Positions 1 to 7,326 of a stretch of DNA of 64,000 nt are shown here, piece by piece (the stretch's first letter is position 1; each line of letters opens with the position of its first letter). Position numbers and translations under genes: made by a program. Origin of the DNA: JAEZDC01 sp036676415. Lineage in GTDB: Bacteria > Bacteroidota > Bacteroidia > Chitinophagales > Chitinophagaceae. Location of the stretch: positions 186,001 through 250,000 of the forward strand of contig JAKFCX010000015.1 in the NCBI GenBank assembly GCA_036676415.1, written 5' to 3'. The notes beneath the pieces are model-generated. The model ran no database searches. It worked only from the letters and a program-made list of their open reading frames with translations, and had not been told where the DNA came from.

Positions 1-22
1 ATGGGTTTAAGGATTATTTTAT

Positions 23-787
23 CTAAGCCGTAATGGGGTTGGGAGATAGCTGATCGCTTGTCTTCCCAAATCTTCTTTCACGATTCTGGAAATCGATGAT
101 GGCTTCGTAGAGGTTTTCTTTTCTGAAATCGGGCCAGCGTGTGTTGGTGAAATATAGCTCGGCGTAAGCTAACTGGTAGAGGAGGAAGTTGCTGATTCGA
201 TATTCTCCACTTGTACGGATCATTAACTCTGGATCGGGAAATTCGCTGGTGGCTAAATATTTTTGAACGGTATTCTGATCAATGGAATCAGGATCGACCT
301 TTCCTTCTTTTACATCAACTGCAATTTGTTTAACAGCATTCACCAATTCCCACCTACTGCTGTAACTCAATGCCATCACCAGGTTGAGGCCGGTATTGTG
401 GCTGGTCATATCCAGTGCTTCCTGCAATTCATTTTGTGCATATTCGGGCAGCATTTGCTTGTCGCCGATAACATGCAGCCTGATATTATTCTTATTTAAT
501 ATGGAAACTTCTTTGCGAATGGTGTCTACCAGTAATTCCATCAATCCGTCTACTTCGTTCTTAGGACGATCCCAATTCTCAGTACTGAATGCATATAAGG
601 TGAGGTAGCCTATTCCAAGCTCTGCACAGCCTTCAACAATATTCCGAACACTTTCCACTCCATGGAAATGGCCATACAATCTATCCTGGCCTTTTTCTTT
701 TGCCCATCTTCCATTCCCATCCATTATGATGGCAATATGTTGTGGCAGCCGGTTTTTATCAATATCAGATAAGAGGTGTTCAGACAT
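23..787 (-). CDS. uppS: Isoprenyl transferase (undecaprenyl diphosphate synthase)
   Basis: Cis-prenyltransferase that condenses isopentenyl diphosphate onto farnesyl diphosphate to make the C55 lipid carrier for peptidoglycan and other envelope glycans; cytoplasmic. The 254-residue protein has the family signature MDGNGRWA at residues 22-29 with the catalytic Asp at 23, and the C-terminal RTSGEYRISNFLLYQLAYAE stretch that binds the diphosphate and forms the dimer interface. I start at the ATG at 787 because the seven extra upstream residues precede the normal family start and overlap a TAACTTTG promoter box. It is the last gene of a minus-strand envelope cluster; in related genomes bamA commonly follows, which would lie just outside the window. 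Family assignment is secure. Confidence 0.97.
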   Translation of the reverse strand: MSEHLLSDIDKNRLPQHIAIIMDGNGRWAKEKGQDRLYGHFHGVESVRNIVEGCAELGIGYLTLYAFSTENWDRPKNEVDGLMELLVDTIRKEVSILNKNNIRLHVIGDKQMLPEYAQNELQEALDMTSHNTGLNLVMALSYSSRWELVNAVKQIAVDVKEGKVDPDSIDQNTVQKYLATSEFPDPELMIRTSGEYRISNFLLYQLAYAELYFTNTRWPDFRKENLYEAIIDFQNRERRFGKTSDQLSPNPITA

Positions 788-805
788 AGCTTTACCCAAG
801 AAGAG

Positions 806-813
806 CAAAGTTA
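806..813 (-). promoter_or_regulatory. Putative -7 promoter element of uppS
   Basis: TAACTTTG on the minus strand, an exact match to the Bacteroidota TAnnTTTG consensus, 19 bases before the uppS ATG. No clear -33 TTTG is visible upstream, so this is a candidate only. Confidence 0.4.
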
Positions 814-855
814 GAGAAATCAGCGTTCGACAGCAGTAATTTTAGTAGTAGTGGG

Positions 856-1701
856 CTAGTATTTTGGGCAACGATAAGATGAAATATTAAAAGAAACACC
901 CACCTGTGCAATCAGATAGCCGTCCTTTTGCTTACTGTTACCTCTTTGCCTTCCTTTAATTCCGATTGGCGTACCATATTCATAGCTTCGGTCTTGTAGC
1001 AGATAACCGACAGATGGATCACCATTTGGCAAAGCAGAAAATGCATCCGGAGCATAAGTCATGCTCACATCATCAATATAATCTGAGTTAGTATAGCGAT
1101 AACCCACTTCAGAGAAGAAGTTTACGGATGGAGATAAATTATATTTAAACCCAACAGCCAAAGGAATACAAATACCCATAGAGCTATAAGGTTTGCGATC
1201 AGGGTATAATTGATGTCCCTGGCCCTCTGTTCCTAATGGACGTAAAAAGTGCTTTTCTCCATTCAGATATGCATAAGGATCGTAAGAGAAAATACCTACT
1301 CCCAAAGACACATAGGGTGTCCAGGAATAGCCTTCGATGCCAGGATAAAACTTAAAGAAATTGAATTGACCATTAAGGCTCAGCTCCCAGATATTCGTAT
1401 TGAAGCTCAGGTTACGAAGTTTCTGTGCATCATTTCTGCTATATACATCAGAATAGCCAAGTTGTGCGTAATTGGCAGCTATCTTCAACCCTATATAATT
1501 ATTGAATTGCTTGGTAAAGAAGACACCAGCAGCCAGCTTTGGCCTGTTGATTCCAGCCCTTGTATTAAGATCACCATAATAATGGGATGCACCGAGCGAA
1601 ATTCCAAATTCACCAGAATGAACATAGCTATCCATCACCTGTGCTTTTGCCGAATGAATGGTCAATCCCAGACATAAAACTGTTACGATTCTCTTTAGCA
1701 T
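856..1701 (-). CDS. DUF6089-type outer membrane beta-barrel protein
   Basis: A 281-residue exported protein of unknown function. The start at 1701 gives a clean signal peptide (MLKRIVTVLCLGLTIHSAKA); a longer reading frame from 1731 would add ten residues before it. The mature part begins GEFGISLGASHYYGDLNTR, the typical opening of the DUF6089 family, and has alternating beta-strand segments rich in Gly, Tyr and Asn that suit a small outer membrane barrel. Members are repeatedly found beside uppS and bamA in Bacteroidota, and here the gene lies between nadK and uppS, so a role in envelope assembly is plausible but inferred. No catalytic motif is visible. Confidence 0.8.
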   Translation of the reverse strand: MLKRIVTVLCLGLTIHSAKAQVMDSYVHSGEFGISLGASHYYGDLNTRAGINRPKLAAGVFFTKQFNNYIGLKIAANYAQLGYSDVYSRNDAQKLRNLSFNTNIWELSLNGQFNFFKFYPGIEGYSWTPYVSLGVGIFSYDPYAYLNGEKHFLRPLGTEGQGHQLYPDRKPYSSMGICIPLAVGFKYNLSPSVNFFSEVGYRYTNSDYIDDVSMTYAPDAFSALPNGDPSVGYLLQDRSYEYGTPIGIKGRQRGNSKQKDGYLIAQVGVSFNISSYRCPKY

Positions 1702-1784
1702 ATCAATAAAGTGTGAATTGAAGAACGTCAAATTTCGGTTTTTCTTTTATTAGAAGTGTTAATGGGACAAATTTTCTTACAAAA

Positions 1785-2648
1785 TCAGTTCCTTTTATCG
1801 AGTCCCCATGTGAGTTTAGTACGTAAAGTGGAGAGGAAACTGTTCTCATTCAACCGGATAAGACTGACAGTAAAGCGTTCTTTTCGTACCGCCAGCTCAA
1901 TTTCTTTGGTAACAATTTCACGCCTTGCATCGAGTGCACAGATGAATTCTTCTGTTCTGCCCTCTACTTCAAATGAAATGATATTGCTGTCAGGAACTAC
2001 TATTGACCTTACATTCAGGTTATGAGGAGCAACAGGAGTGATAACAAAGCTATTGGAATCAGGGAAAACGATCGGACCATTGCAGCTCATATTATAACCG
2101 GTTGATCCTGTTGGGGTTGAAACAACCAAACCATCAGCCCAATAACTATTGAGAAATTCACCGTTCAGATACGTATGAATCTTGATCATCGATGAAGTAT
2201 CTCTCTTATGAATCGCAAATTCGTTCAAAGCATAAGAAGCATTTCCAAACAATGGTATACTGGCATCCAGGTGAATCAATGTTCTTTTATCTACCAGGTA
2301 AGTTCTGTTGGCCAAAGCATCAACGGCTGTAGAGAGATCTTCACGACCAATACTTGCCAGGAAACCGAGACGGCCGAAATTAATTCCGAGTACCGGGATA
2401 TTCTTGTCATGAACATAAGTTACCGTATCAAGCAAAGTTCCATCTCCACCCAAGCTGATGATGCAGTCGAGGCTTGGATGCAGGTCGTCTGCAGTATTGA
2501 AAAGCTCTACCTTACTAATCTGGAGTTTTTCTGCCAAAGGCTGGTAAACGATCACGCCAAAGCCCTGTTTGGATAGTTCATCTATCAGTGTGTATAATTG
2601 TCCTTCCTGTTCTGGTTCAAGGCCACGGCTATAGATCGCTACTTTCAT
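1785..2648 (-). CDS. nadK: NAD kinase
   Basis: Phosphorylates NAD to NADP, the only known bacterial route to NADP; cytoplasmic. The 287-residue protein shows the diagnostic GGDGT motif at residues 67-71 and the later PTGSTGYNMSCNGP region that binds the nucleotide. The ATG at 2648 opens with MKVAIYSRGLEPEQEG, the expected first beta strand; the extra 18 codons up to 2702 are not conserved-looking and run into a dispersed TGCGACGCAA repeat. It sits between the POTRA-barrel gene and the DUF6089 gene on the same strand. Confidence 0.96.
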   Translation of the reverse strand: MKVAIYSRGLEPEQEGQLYTLIDELSKQGFGVIVYQPLAEKLQISKVELFNTADDLHPSLDCIISLGGDGTLLDTVTYVHDKNIPVLGINFGRLGFLASIGREDLSTAVDALANRTYLVDKRTLIHLDASIPLFGNASYALNEFAIHKRDTSSMIKIHTYLNGEFLNSYWADGLVVSTPTGSTGYNMSCNGPIVFPDSNSFVITPVAPHNLNVRSIVVPDSNIISFEVEGRTEEFICALDARREIVTKEIELAVRKERFTVSLIRLNENSFLSTLRTKLTWGLDKRN

Positions 2649-2698
2649 TAGCTGAATATTTGTTCCGAAGCGTTTTTTGCTGCTTAAAGATATGTTGT

Positions 2699-2715
2699 AC
2701 AAGAGTGCGACGCAA
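2699..2715 (+). repeat. Dispersed repeat TGCGACGCAA, copy A
   Basis: ACAAGAGTGCGACGCAA read on the plus strand, in the gap upstream of nadK. Seventeen bases are identical to copies at 14752, 22779 and 42740 (both strands). The core TGCG-A-CGCA is a small dyad. Confidence 0.75.
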
Positions 2716-2747
2716 GTAAAGCTGAAAAGACATATAGTGCCGACTTA

Positions 2748-4205
2748 CTAAAAATCACTTCCGGAATGCAAAAATAGTCCTTGTTCGTTAAGCTGATTGA
2801 AGCTGTATTCGAACCTGAGCACAAAATCGTAAAAGCTGATAATATCTATACCAACTCCATAACTTCTCAGCCATCTATTACTAAGGGAAGAGAATCCGAC
2901 AGGATGTTTATCATATGAATATCCAATATCTCCATAAGCTTTCAGCAAAATTCTGAATGGGATCTTATCATGACCCTGGATGACTATTGGAGGTTTGATA
3001 TTAAACTTCAGCACCTCTCGTCTTGCAGTAGCCCTTGCAACAAACCCTGCCACACCGTCGGCAACATAATATTCAAGGCCTCTCATATAGAGATCTCCGT
3101 AACCAAAAAGCCGCTTGTTATGAAAAGGTTGGTCAAAAGGGAGTTTAATTGCTCCCGTAGCCTGTAAGTAAATCTGTGATTTTTCAAAAACGGGGATTGT
3201 ATATGTTGCCGAGGTATTAAGCTGCCATAGGTTCATTTCTTTGGTAATCCCTTTTTTTTGCAAACTGGCAGAAAAAGTTACTCCTTTAGATGGATAAGGT
3301 ATGTAATCAACATTATTATGATTAATGGAATAAGTGATTTCGGGATAACTCAATTTTGATGATCCATCTGGAAAGAAATGTGGATTTAAAGTGAGGATAC
3401 TGGTATCAACAGACAAGCTTGTGTATCCAATACGCAGATAGTGCCAGGTTTTTATTTTGGGGCGATAAATTAAGGCTACATCTGTGCGAAAAACCTTGCT
3501 TAAAAAACGTGTTTCGTTCTTGTAAAATTTTTGCTTATTACTATCGGTAAAATAACTGAGCTCTTTGTTTCGCTCATAAGCAAGTCCTACATCAAAGCCG
3601 TACTTTAAAGATCTGTCTGCATTGGGCTGTTTATAGCGAAAAGTAGCCTGTTGTGAATACCCTGTGATAAGGTTTAGGCTTAGATCATCTGCTCTTCCGC
3701 TAAAATTATTATGCATCAGCTTAAGTCCGTAATTCACTCTTTTAAGACTACGTTTATTTTCAACCCACCACTGGTTAAAATTCCTATCAACGATTTTAAA
3801 ATATGGCAGCGGAAAAAAATACCAACGTTCTTTAACCGTAACAGTAATAAAAATAAGATCTTCCACCTGCCTGTCTACTTTCAGATCAACCTCAATAAAC
3901 ATGGCCGTATTCATTAATTGCTGACGGGCAAGTTCCATTTTTGCAGGCAGGTCACCTCGCATCATATGATTGCCGATTTTAAACGGAATCTCTCTTTCTA
4001 TAATATATGCCTTGGTTTTTTTATTGCCGGTAATGAAGATGTCTGCAATGATCACAGGTGATTTGTCTTCACTTTCAATCGAAGCACTATCAGATAATGA
4101 ACTTGCTACACCTGAGAAAAGAGAATTCCCGGAAACCTGTGATTTACCGCTTCCGGCAACACCAACCAGCAAAATCAGCACACATAAAAAGCGGCCCAGG
4201 ATCAT
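2748..4205 (-). CDS. POTRA/beta-barrel outer membrane protein (BamA/TamA superfamily)
   Basis: A 485-residue Omp85-like protein. Residues 1-22 are a signal peptide (MILGRFLCVLILLVGVAGSG). Residues about 50-125 look like one POTRA domain (IADIFITGNKKTKAYIIERE, the usual I-x-G-N-x-x-T-x-x-x-I-x-R-E pattern), followed by a C-terminal barrel with many aromatic-terminated strands. It is much shorter than BamA (five POTRA domains, about 800 residues), so it is an accessory Omp85 protein rather than BamA. The position between nadK and the CBS gene suggests coexpression with the envelope cluster. Substrate unknown. Confidence 0.85.
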   Translation of the reverse strand: MILGRFLCVLILLVGVAGSGKSQVSGNSLFSGVASSLSDSASIESEDKSPVIIADIFITGNKKTKAYIIEREIPFKIGNHMMRGDLPAKMELARQQLMNTAMFIEVDLKVDRQVEDLIFITVTVKERWYFFPLPYFKIVDRNFNQWWVENKRSLKRVNYGLKLMHNNFSGRADDLSLNLITGYSQQATFRYKQPNADRSLKYGFDVGLAYERNKELSYFTDSNKQKFYKNETRFLSKVFRTDVALIYRPKIKTWHYLRIGYTSLSVDTSILTLNPHFFPDGSSKLSYPEITYSINHNNVDYIPYPSKGVTFSASLQKKGITKEMNLWQLNTSATYTIPVFEKSQIYLQATGAIKLPFDQPFHNKRLFGYGDLYMRGLEYYVADGVAGFVARATARREVLKFNIKPPIVIQGHDKIPFRILLKAYGDIGYSYDKHPVGFSSLSNRWLRSYGVGIDIISFYDFVLRFEYSFNQLNEQGLFLHSGSDF

Positions 4206-4318
4206 CAGCTCTTTTCAATTTATCTTTTAAAAATATCGGAATTGACCGTAATCGAATCAATTGATTTAAACAACTATTCTGCCAACAGGATAAGAGGGTG
4301 AATGGGGTGAGTTACAGG

Positions 4319-4978
4319 TTAGATGTTCAGGTAGTGCATCAATGAATTGTAATTGTCTTTGAGTTCGTTTGTATACAGTTCTTCTCCAAAGTAATACCTG
4401 ATATTATATTCGTAGCGTTGAAAAGTTGCGATGATATCAGATATTTCAAATTTGTTCACTTTGATTGTAACGAGAATGAGGTTGGTATCTACCTCTACAA
4501 ATGTGTTCAACTGAGTGATGTAAGCATCATTTGTCTCCACCAATCTTCCAAGATCACTGAAAGAAAAATTTCTTTTCTCCATTTCCAGAACGATGATCCC
4601 ACCTGGCTCTTCTGTTCCGGTGAATTTTGCCATGGCCGTTAACAGGTCCATATTATTGAGCACAGCTGAAACTTCACTTTCAGCATTAACAATTGGTATC
4701 AGGGTTAAGTTATGATCTACGCAAAGCTTAACTGCTGTGAGAAAATGATCGTCTTCTTTTACAGATGCTTTAATCAAATGACACTCTATTGTAGCAAGTA
4801 TTACTTCTGTGTCGGCATCCAACAGGTCATCTTTGGTGATAAGGCCTACATATTTTTCATCCCTCACAACAGGCATATGAAGCACATCATAGTCATCCAT
4901 CAACTGCAAGACAAGTGAAACCTTGTCTTCAAGTTTAACTGTAGGATAATGAGAAGCTATTAACTGTGGAGTCAGCAT
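4319..4978 (-). CDS. CBS-domain protein with C-terminal ACT-like domain
   Basis: A 219-residue soluble protein. Residues 1-125 hold two CBS motifs (PVVRDEKYVGLITKDDLL and PIVNAESEVSAVLNNMDLL), which usually bind adenine nucleotides as a regulatory module. Residues about 135-210 resemble an ACT domain (GGIIVLEMEKRNFSFSDLGR, then an alternating beta-alpha pattern). This domain order resembles AcuB-type regulators. No catalytic domain is present. A TAAGTTTG box (5009-5016, minus strand) sits 30 bases upstream, overlapping the end of the preceding hydrolase gene. It commonly neighbours nadK in this phylum, consistent with a nucleotide-sensing role; that role is inference. Confidence 0.88.
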   Translation of the reverse strand: MLTPQLIASHYPTVKLEDKVSLVLQLMDDYDVLHMPVVRDEKYVGLITKDDLLDADTEVILATIECHLIKASVKEDDHFLTAVKLCVDHNLTLIPIVNAESEVSAVLNNMDLLTAMAKFTGTEEPGGIIVLEMEKRNFSFSDLGRLVETNDAYITQLNTFVEVDTNLILVTIKVNKFEISDIIATFQRYEYNIRYYFGEELYTNELKDNYNSLMHYLNI

Positions 4979-5013
4979 GAAATAAGTCCTTTCTATTAAT
5001 CAGACAACCAAAC

Positions 5014-5793
5014 TTACACCAATGTTGCAGCAGGCTGTTTTTGTCTGGATAAAAACTGGTCCAATATCTTGTTAAATTCAACCGGTACTTCCATCATAGG
5101 AGCATGGCCACATTTGTCAACAAAATAGAGTTCGCTATTTGGAATGAGCCTGTTGAATTCTCTTGCTACGAAAGGAGGTGTTATCGTATCATTATTTCCC
5201 CAGATGAGTAGTGTGGGCTGTTGTATCTGGCTCAATTCTTCACCAAGGTTATTACGAATGGCACTTTTTGCAAGCGATATTATTTTGATGACCTTGATTC
5301 GGTTACTGGTGATCTCGAAAACCTCGTCAACCAGTTCTTTGGTTGCTGTTTTTGGATCGTAGAAGGTTAGCTCTGTTTTCTTTTTGATATAATCGTAGTC
5401 TCCTCTTTTTGGATAGGTATCCCCCATTCCGTTTTCAAAAAGACCGGAACTACCTGTAAGAATTAGTGATTTTATTTTCTCTGGATGCTTCAACACATGT
5501 ACCAGAGCAACATGCCCACCCAAAGAATTTCCCAGCAAATGAATATTCTGGTAGCCCCTTAATTCAATGAATTTATGTACATACTTCGCAAGACCGCCAA
5601 CCGTAGTATGAAAGATATCAAGCTCAAACAAAGGAAGCATCGGCACGATGACCTTGTGAGTATGCCTGAAATGTTCAACCAGGTCTCTGAAATTGCTTAA
5701 CGCACCAAACAAACCATGGAATAGCATGAGTGGTTCACCTTCTCCCACTTCTATAAACTTGAATTTTTCCTGTTGTTTTATCTCGTATTGCAT
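5014..5793 (-). CDS. Alpha/beta hydrolase
   Basis: A 259-residue alpha/beta-fold hydrolase. The catalytic triad is readable: Ser90 in the nucleophile elbow GNSLGG, Asp202 in WGNNDTITPP and His230 in KCGHAPMME; the oxyanion loop HGLFGALSNF lies at 26-35. No signal peptide, so cytoplasmic. The sequence pattern fits the MhpC/esterase-like group, but the substrate cannot be told from sequence. It is the first gene read before the CBS gene on the minus strand, with a 35-base gap. Confidence 0.92.
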   Translation of the reverse strand: MQYEIKQQEKFKFIEVGEGEPLMLFHGLFGALSNFRDLVEHFRHTHKVIVPMLPLFELDIFHTTVGGLAKYVHKFIELRGYQNIHLLGNSLGGHVALVHVLKHPEKIKSLILTGSSGLFENGMGDTYPKRGDYDYIKKKTELTFYDPKTATKELVDEVFEITSNRIKVIKIISLAKSAIRNNLGEELSQIQQPTLLIWGNNDTITPPFVAREFNRLIPNSELYFVDKCGHAPMMEVPVEFNKILDQFLSRQKQPAATLV

Positions 5794-5893
5794 TCTATAA
5801 TCGTCAGCGTATCATCAGTTGGTTAAAAAAGCAGTGCTGTCTTTGCTAAAATAATGGTTTTAACACAAATAAGGTTCCATAATATTTGCCATT

Positions 5894-6430
5894 TTAGCTG
5901 ATAGTCTTATCTGCATTATCAAAAAAAGTTTCCAATTGATCAAAAAGACCCTCGAAAACCGGAATAACAGACCCAATTGCATCGATAGCTTTTGGTCCCC
6001 ATGGTGCCACAAAAGAATAAGTTTTTGAGTTATTGATTGTCTCCTCACTTAATACATTCATACTCTCGGCATAGAATAAAATAATGCTGAAGAATGTGAG
6101 GTAAATAATGGCGTAAAATAATATTCCTCCCAGTTTATTCAGCCAGCCAAACATTACAAACTCTGCTGCCTTCTCTAACATGTTTGCGCCAAAGCGTATC
6201 AATAACATAACAACCGCCATCACCAGTATAAAAGCAATGAATGGCATCCAAGTAGTTTGGGTTCCGGTTTTATCCTGTAACCAAACCGCTACCGAAGCAG
6301 AAAGTTTCATTGCAGCGATCAATCCTATAAAAAAAGCTACTAAAGAGAATACTGCAACGATCAGGCCTCTGCTGTATCCTTTGAATACAGCCATTAATAA
6401 AAGGATACAGAATAAAAAATCGATGAACAT
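5894..6430 (-). CDS. CvpA family membrane protein
   Basis: A 178-residue integral membrane protein with about four hydrophobic helices (residues 3-22, 26-44, 60-82, 100-122), the first carrying the family pattern DFLFCILLLMAVFKGYSRG. CvpA homologues are linked to colicin V production and envelope or biofilm functions in Proteobacteria. Its ATG overlaps the stop of the yqeY-like gene by one base, so the two are translationally coupled in a gldC-yqeY-cvpA unit. Confidence 0.9.
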   Translation of the reverse strand: MFIDFLFCILLLMAVFKGYSRGLIVAVFSLVAFFIGLIAAMKLSASVAVWLQDKTGTQTTWMPFIAFILVMAVVMLLIRFGANMLEKAAEFVMFGWLNKLGGILFYAIIYLTFFSIILFYAESMNVLSEETINNSKTYSFVAPWGPKAIDAIGSVIPVFEGLFDQLETFFDNADKTIS

Positions 6431-6882
6431 TATTTTGCGAGCAATTCTTTTACAATAGCCGAAATGATCTTACCATCAGCCTGACCCGCTAATTGTTTTG
6501 TAACAATACCCATTACTTTTCCCATATCCTGCGGACCAGCAGCACCGGTTTCTGTAATGGTAGCCTGCACTTTTTCCCGAATTTCATCTTCCGTCATTTG
6601 TTTTGGAAGGAATTTTTCGATCACGGCAATTTCTTCTTCCTCCTTGGCAGCAAGATCTGGCCTGCTTTGTTGTTTGAATATTTCAAGAGAGTCTTTACGC
6701 TGCTTAACCAGTTTTAGCAACAGCTTCAGCTCCATCTCTACAGAAACAACTCCACCACTTCCAGGATCTGTTTTTGCCTTGATGATTTCGGCTTTTATTG
6801 CTCTCAGGCTTCTGAGGTTTGCTTCATTTTTCGATTTCATGGCCTCTTTCATATCAGCCATTACACGTTCTTCTAAAGTCAT
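6430..6882 (-). CDS. GatB/YqeY domain protein
   Basis: A 150-residue soluble protein of the YqeY family, related to the tail domain of the GatB subunit of the tRNA amidotransferase. Typical features are the charged N-terminal helix (ERVMADMKEAMKSKN), the central KQRKDSLEIFKQQSRPDLA helix and the C-terminal PQDMGKVMGIVTKQLAG segment. Full family length. Function is not established; a tRNA-related role is assumed from homology. Eleven bases follow gldC; it overlaps the CvpA gene by one base. Confidence 0.95.
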   Translation of the reverse strand: MTLEERVMADMKEAMKSKNEANLRSLRAIKAEIIKAKTDPGSGGVVSVEMELKLLLKLVKQRKDSLEIFKQQSRPDLAAKEEEEIAVIEKFLPKQMTEDEIREKVQATITETGAAGPQDMGKVMGIVTKQLAGQADGKIISAIVKELLAK

Positions 6883-6893
6883 TATTATTGAGT

Positions 6894-7244
6894 TTAGGTG
6901 AGTTTATTTTCTTTTAGCTGTTTTTCGCGGAATTTCTGGTAAAACTGTTTTGCAAAGTCTTTCATTTCTCCCACCAATTCCTGGTCATGTGTAGCCCTGT
7001 TGAAGCTGTCGGCCATCGTCATCATGGTCTGGTAAAAGAAATCTGCCATTTCATCAATCATCATATCTTTTGTCCAGATATCTATTCTCAGTGCCGTTTT
7101 TTCAGCACCATCCCACAAAGAAAGAATAAAAGCTTTTGCTTTCATTTTATCAGCTGAAGTAGCTGAGGCCGAAGTCCAGTAAATCTGTTCGGGAACCTTT
7201 TGTTCATCAAGGTGAACATCAAGCGTTATAGTAGATTTTTCCAT
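6894..7244 (-). CDS. gldC: Gliding motility protein GldC
   Basis: A 116-residue soluble protein recognised as GldC from its opening (MEKSTITLDVHLDEQKVPEQ), the DKMKAKAFILSLWD stretch and the LRIDIWTKDMMIDEMADFFYQ segment. In Flavobacterium johnsoniae GldC increases gliding efficiency and pairs genetically with the lipoprotein GldB; it is not a core secretion subunit. Here gldB is not adjacent; the gene leads a unit with yqeY-like and cvpA-like genes and is divergent from uvrB. A TACATTTG box lies 18 bases upstream. Confidence 0.93.
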   Translation of the reverse strand: MEKSTITLDVHLDEQKVPEQIYWTSASATSADKMKAKAFILSLWDGAEKTALRIDIWTKDMMIDEMADFFYQTMMTMADSFNRATHDQELVGEMKDFAKQFYQKFREKQLKENKLT

Positions 7245-7261
7245 TTACGTTTATTGAGCAG

Positions 7262-7269
7262 CAAATGTA
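7262..7269 (-). promoter_or_regulatory. Putative -7 promoter element of gldC
   Basis: TACATTTG on the minus strand, an exact TAnnTTTG match 18 bases before the gldC ATG, in the 82-base gap shared with divergent uvrB. Confidence 0.42.
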
Positions 7270-7308
7270 AGTAGAAGTTAAATGGTTTTTCTACAGACTG
7301 ATTCATCT

Positions 7309-7316
7309 TAAATTTG
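7309..7316 (+). promoter_or_regulatory. Putative -7 promoter element of uvrB
   Basis: TAAATTTG matches TAnnTTTG, 10 bases before the uvrB ATG. A T-rich stretch at 7286-7290 could act as the -33 region with an 18-base spacer. The leader would be only a few bases long. Confidence 0.4.
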
Positions 7317-7326
7317 TTTCTCTACT

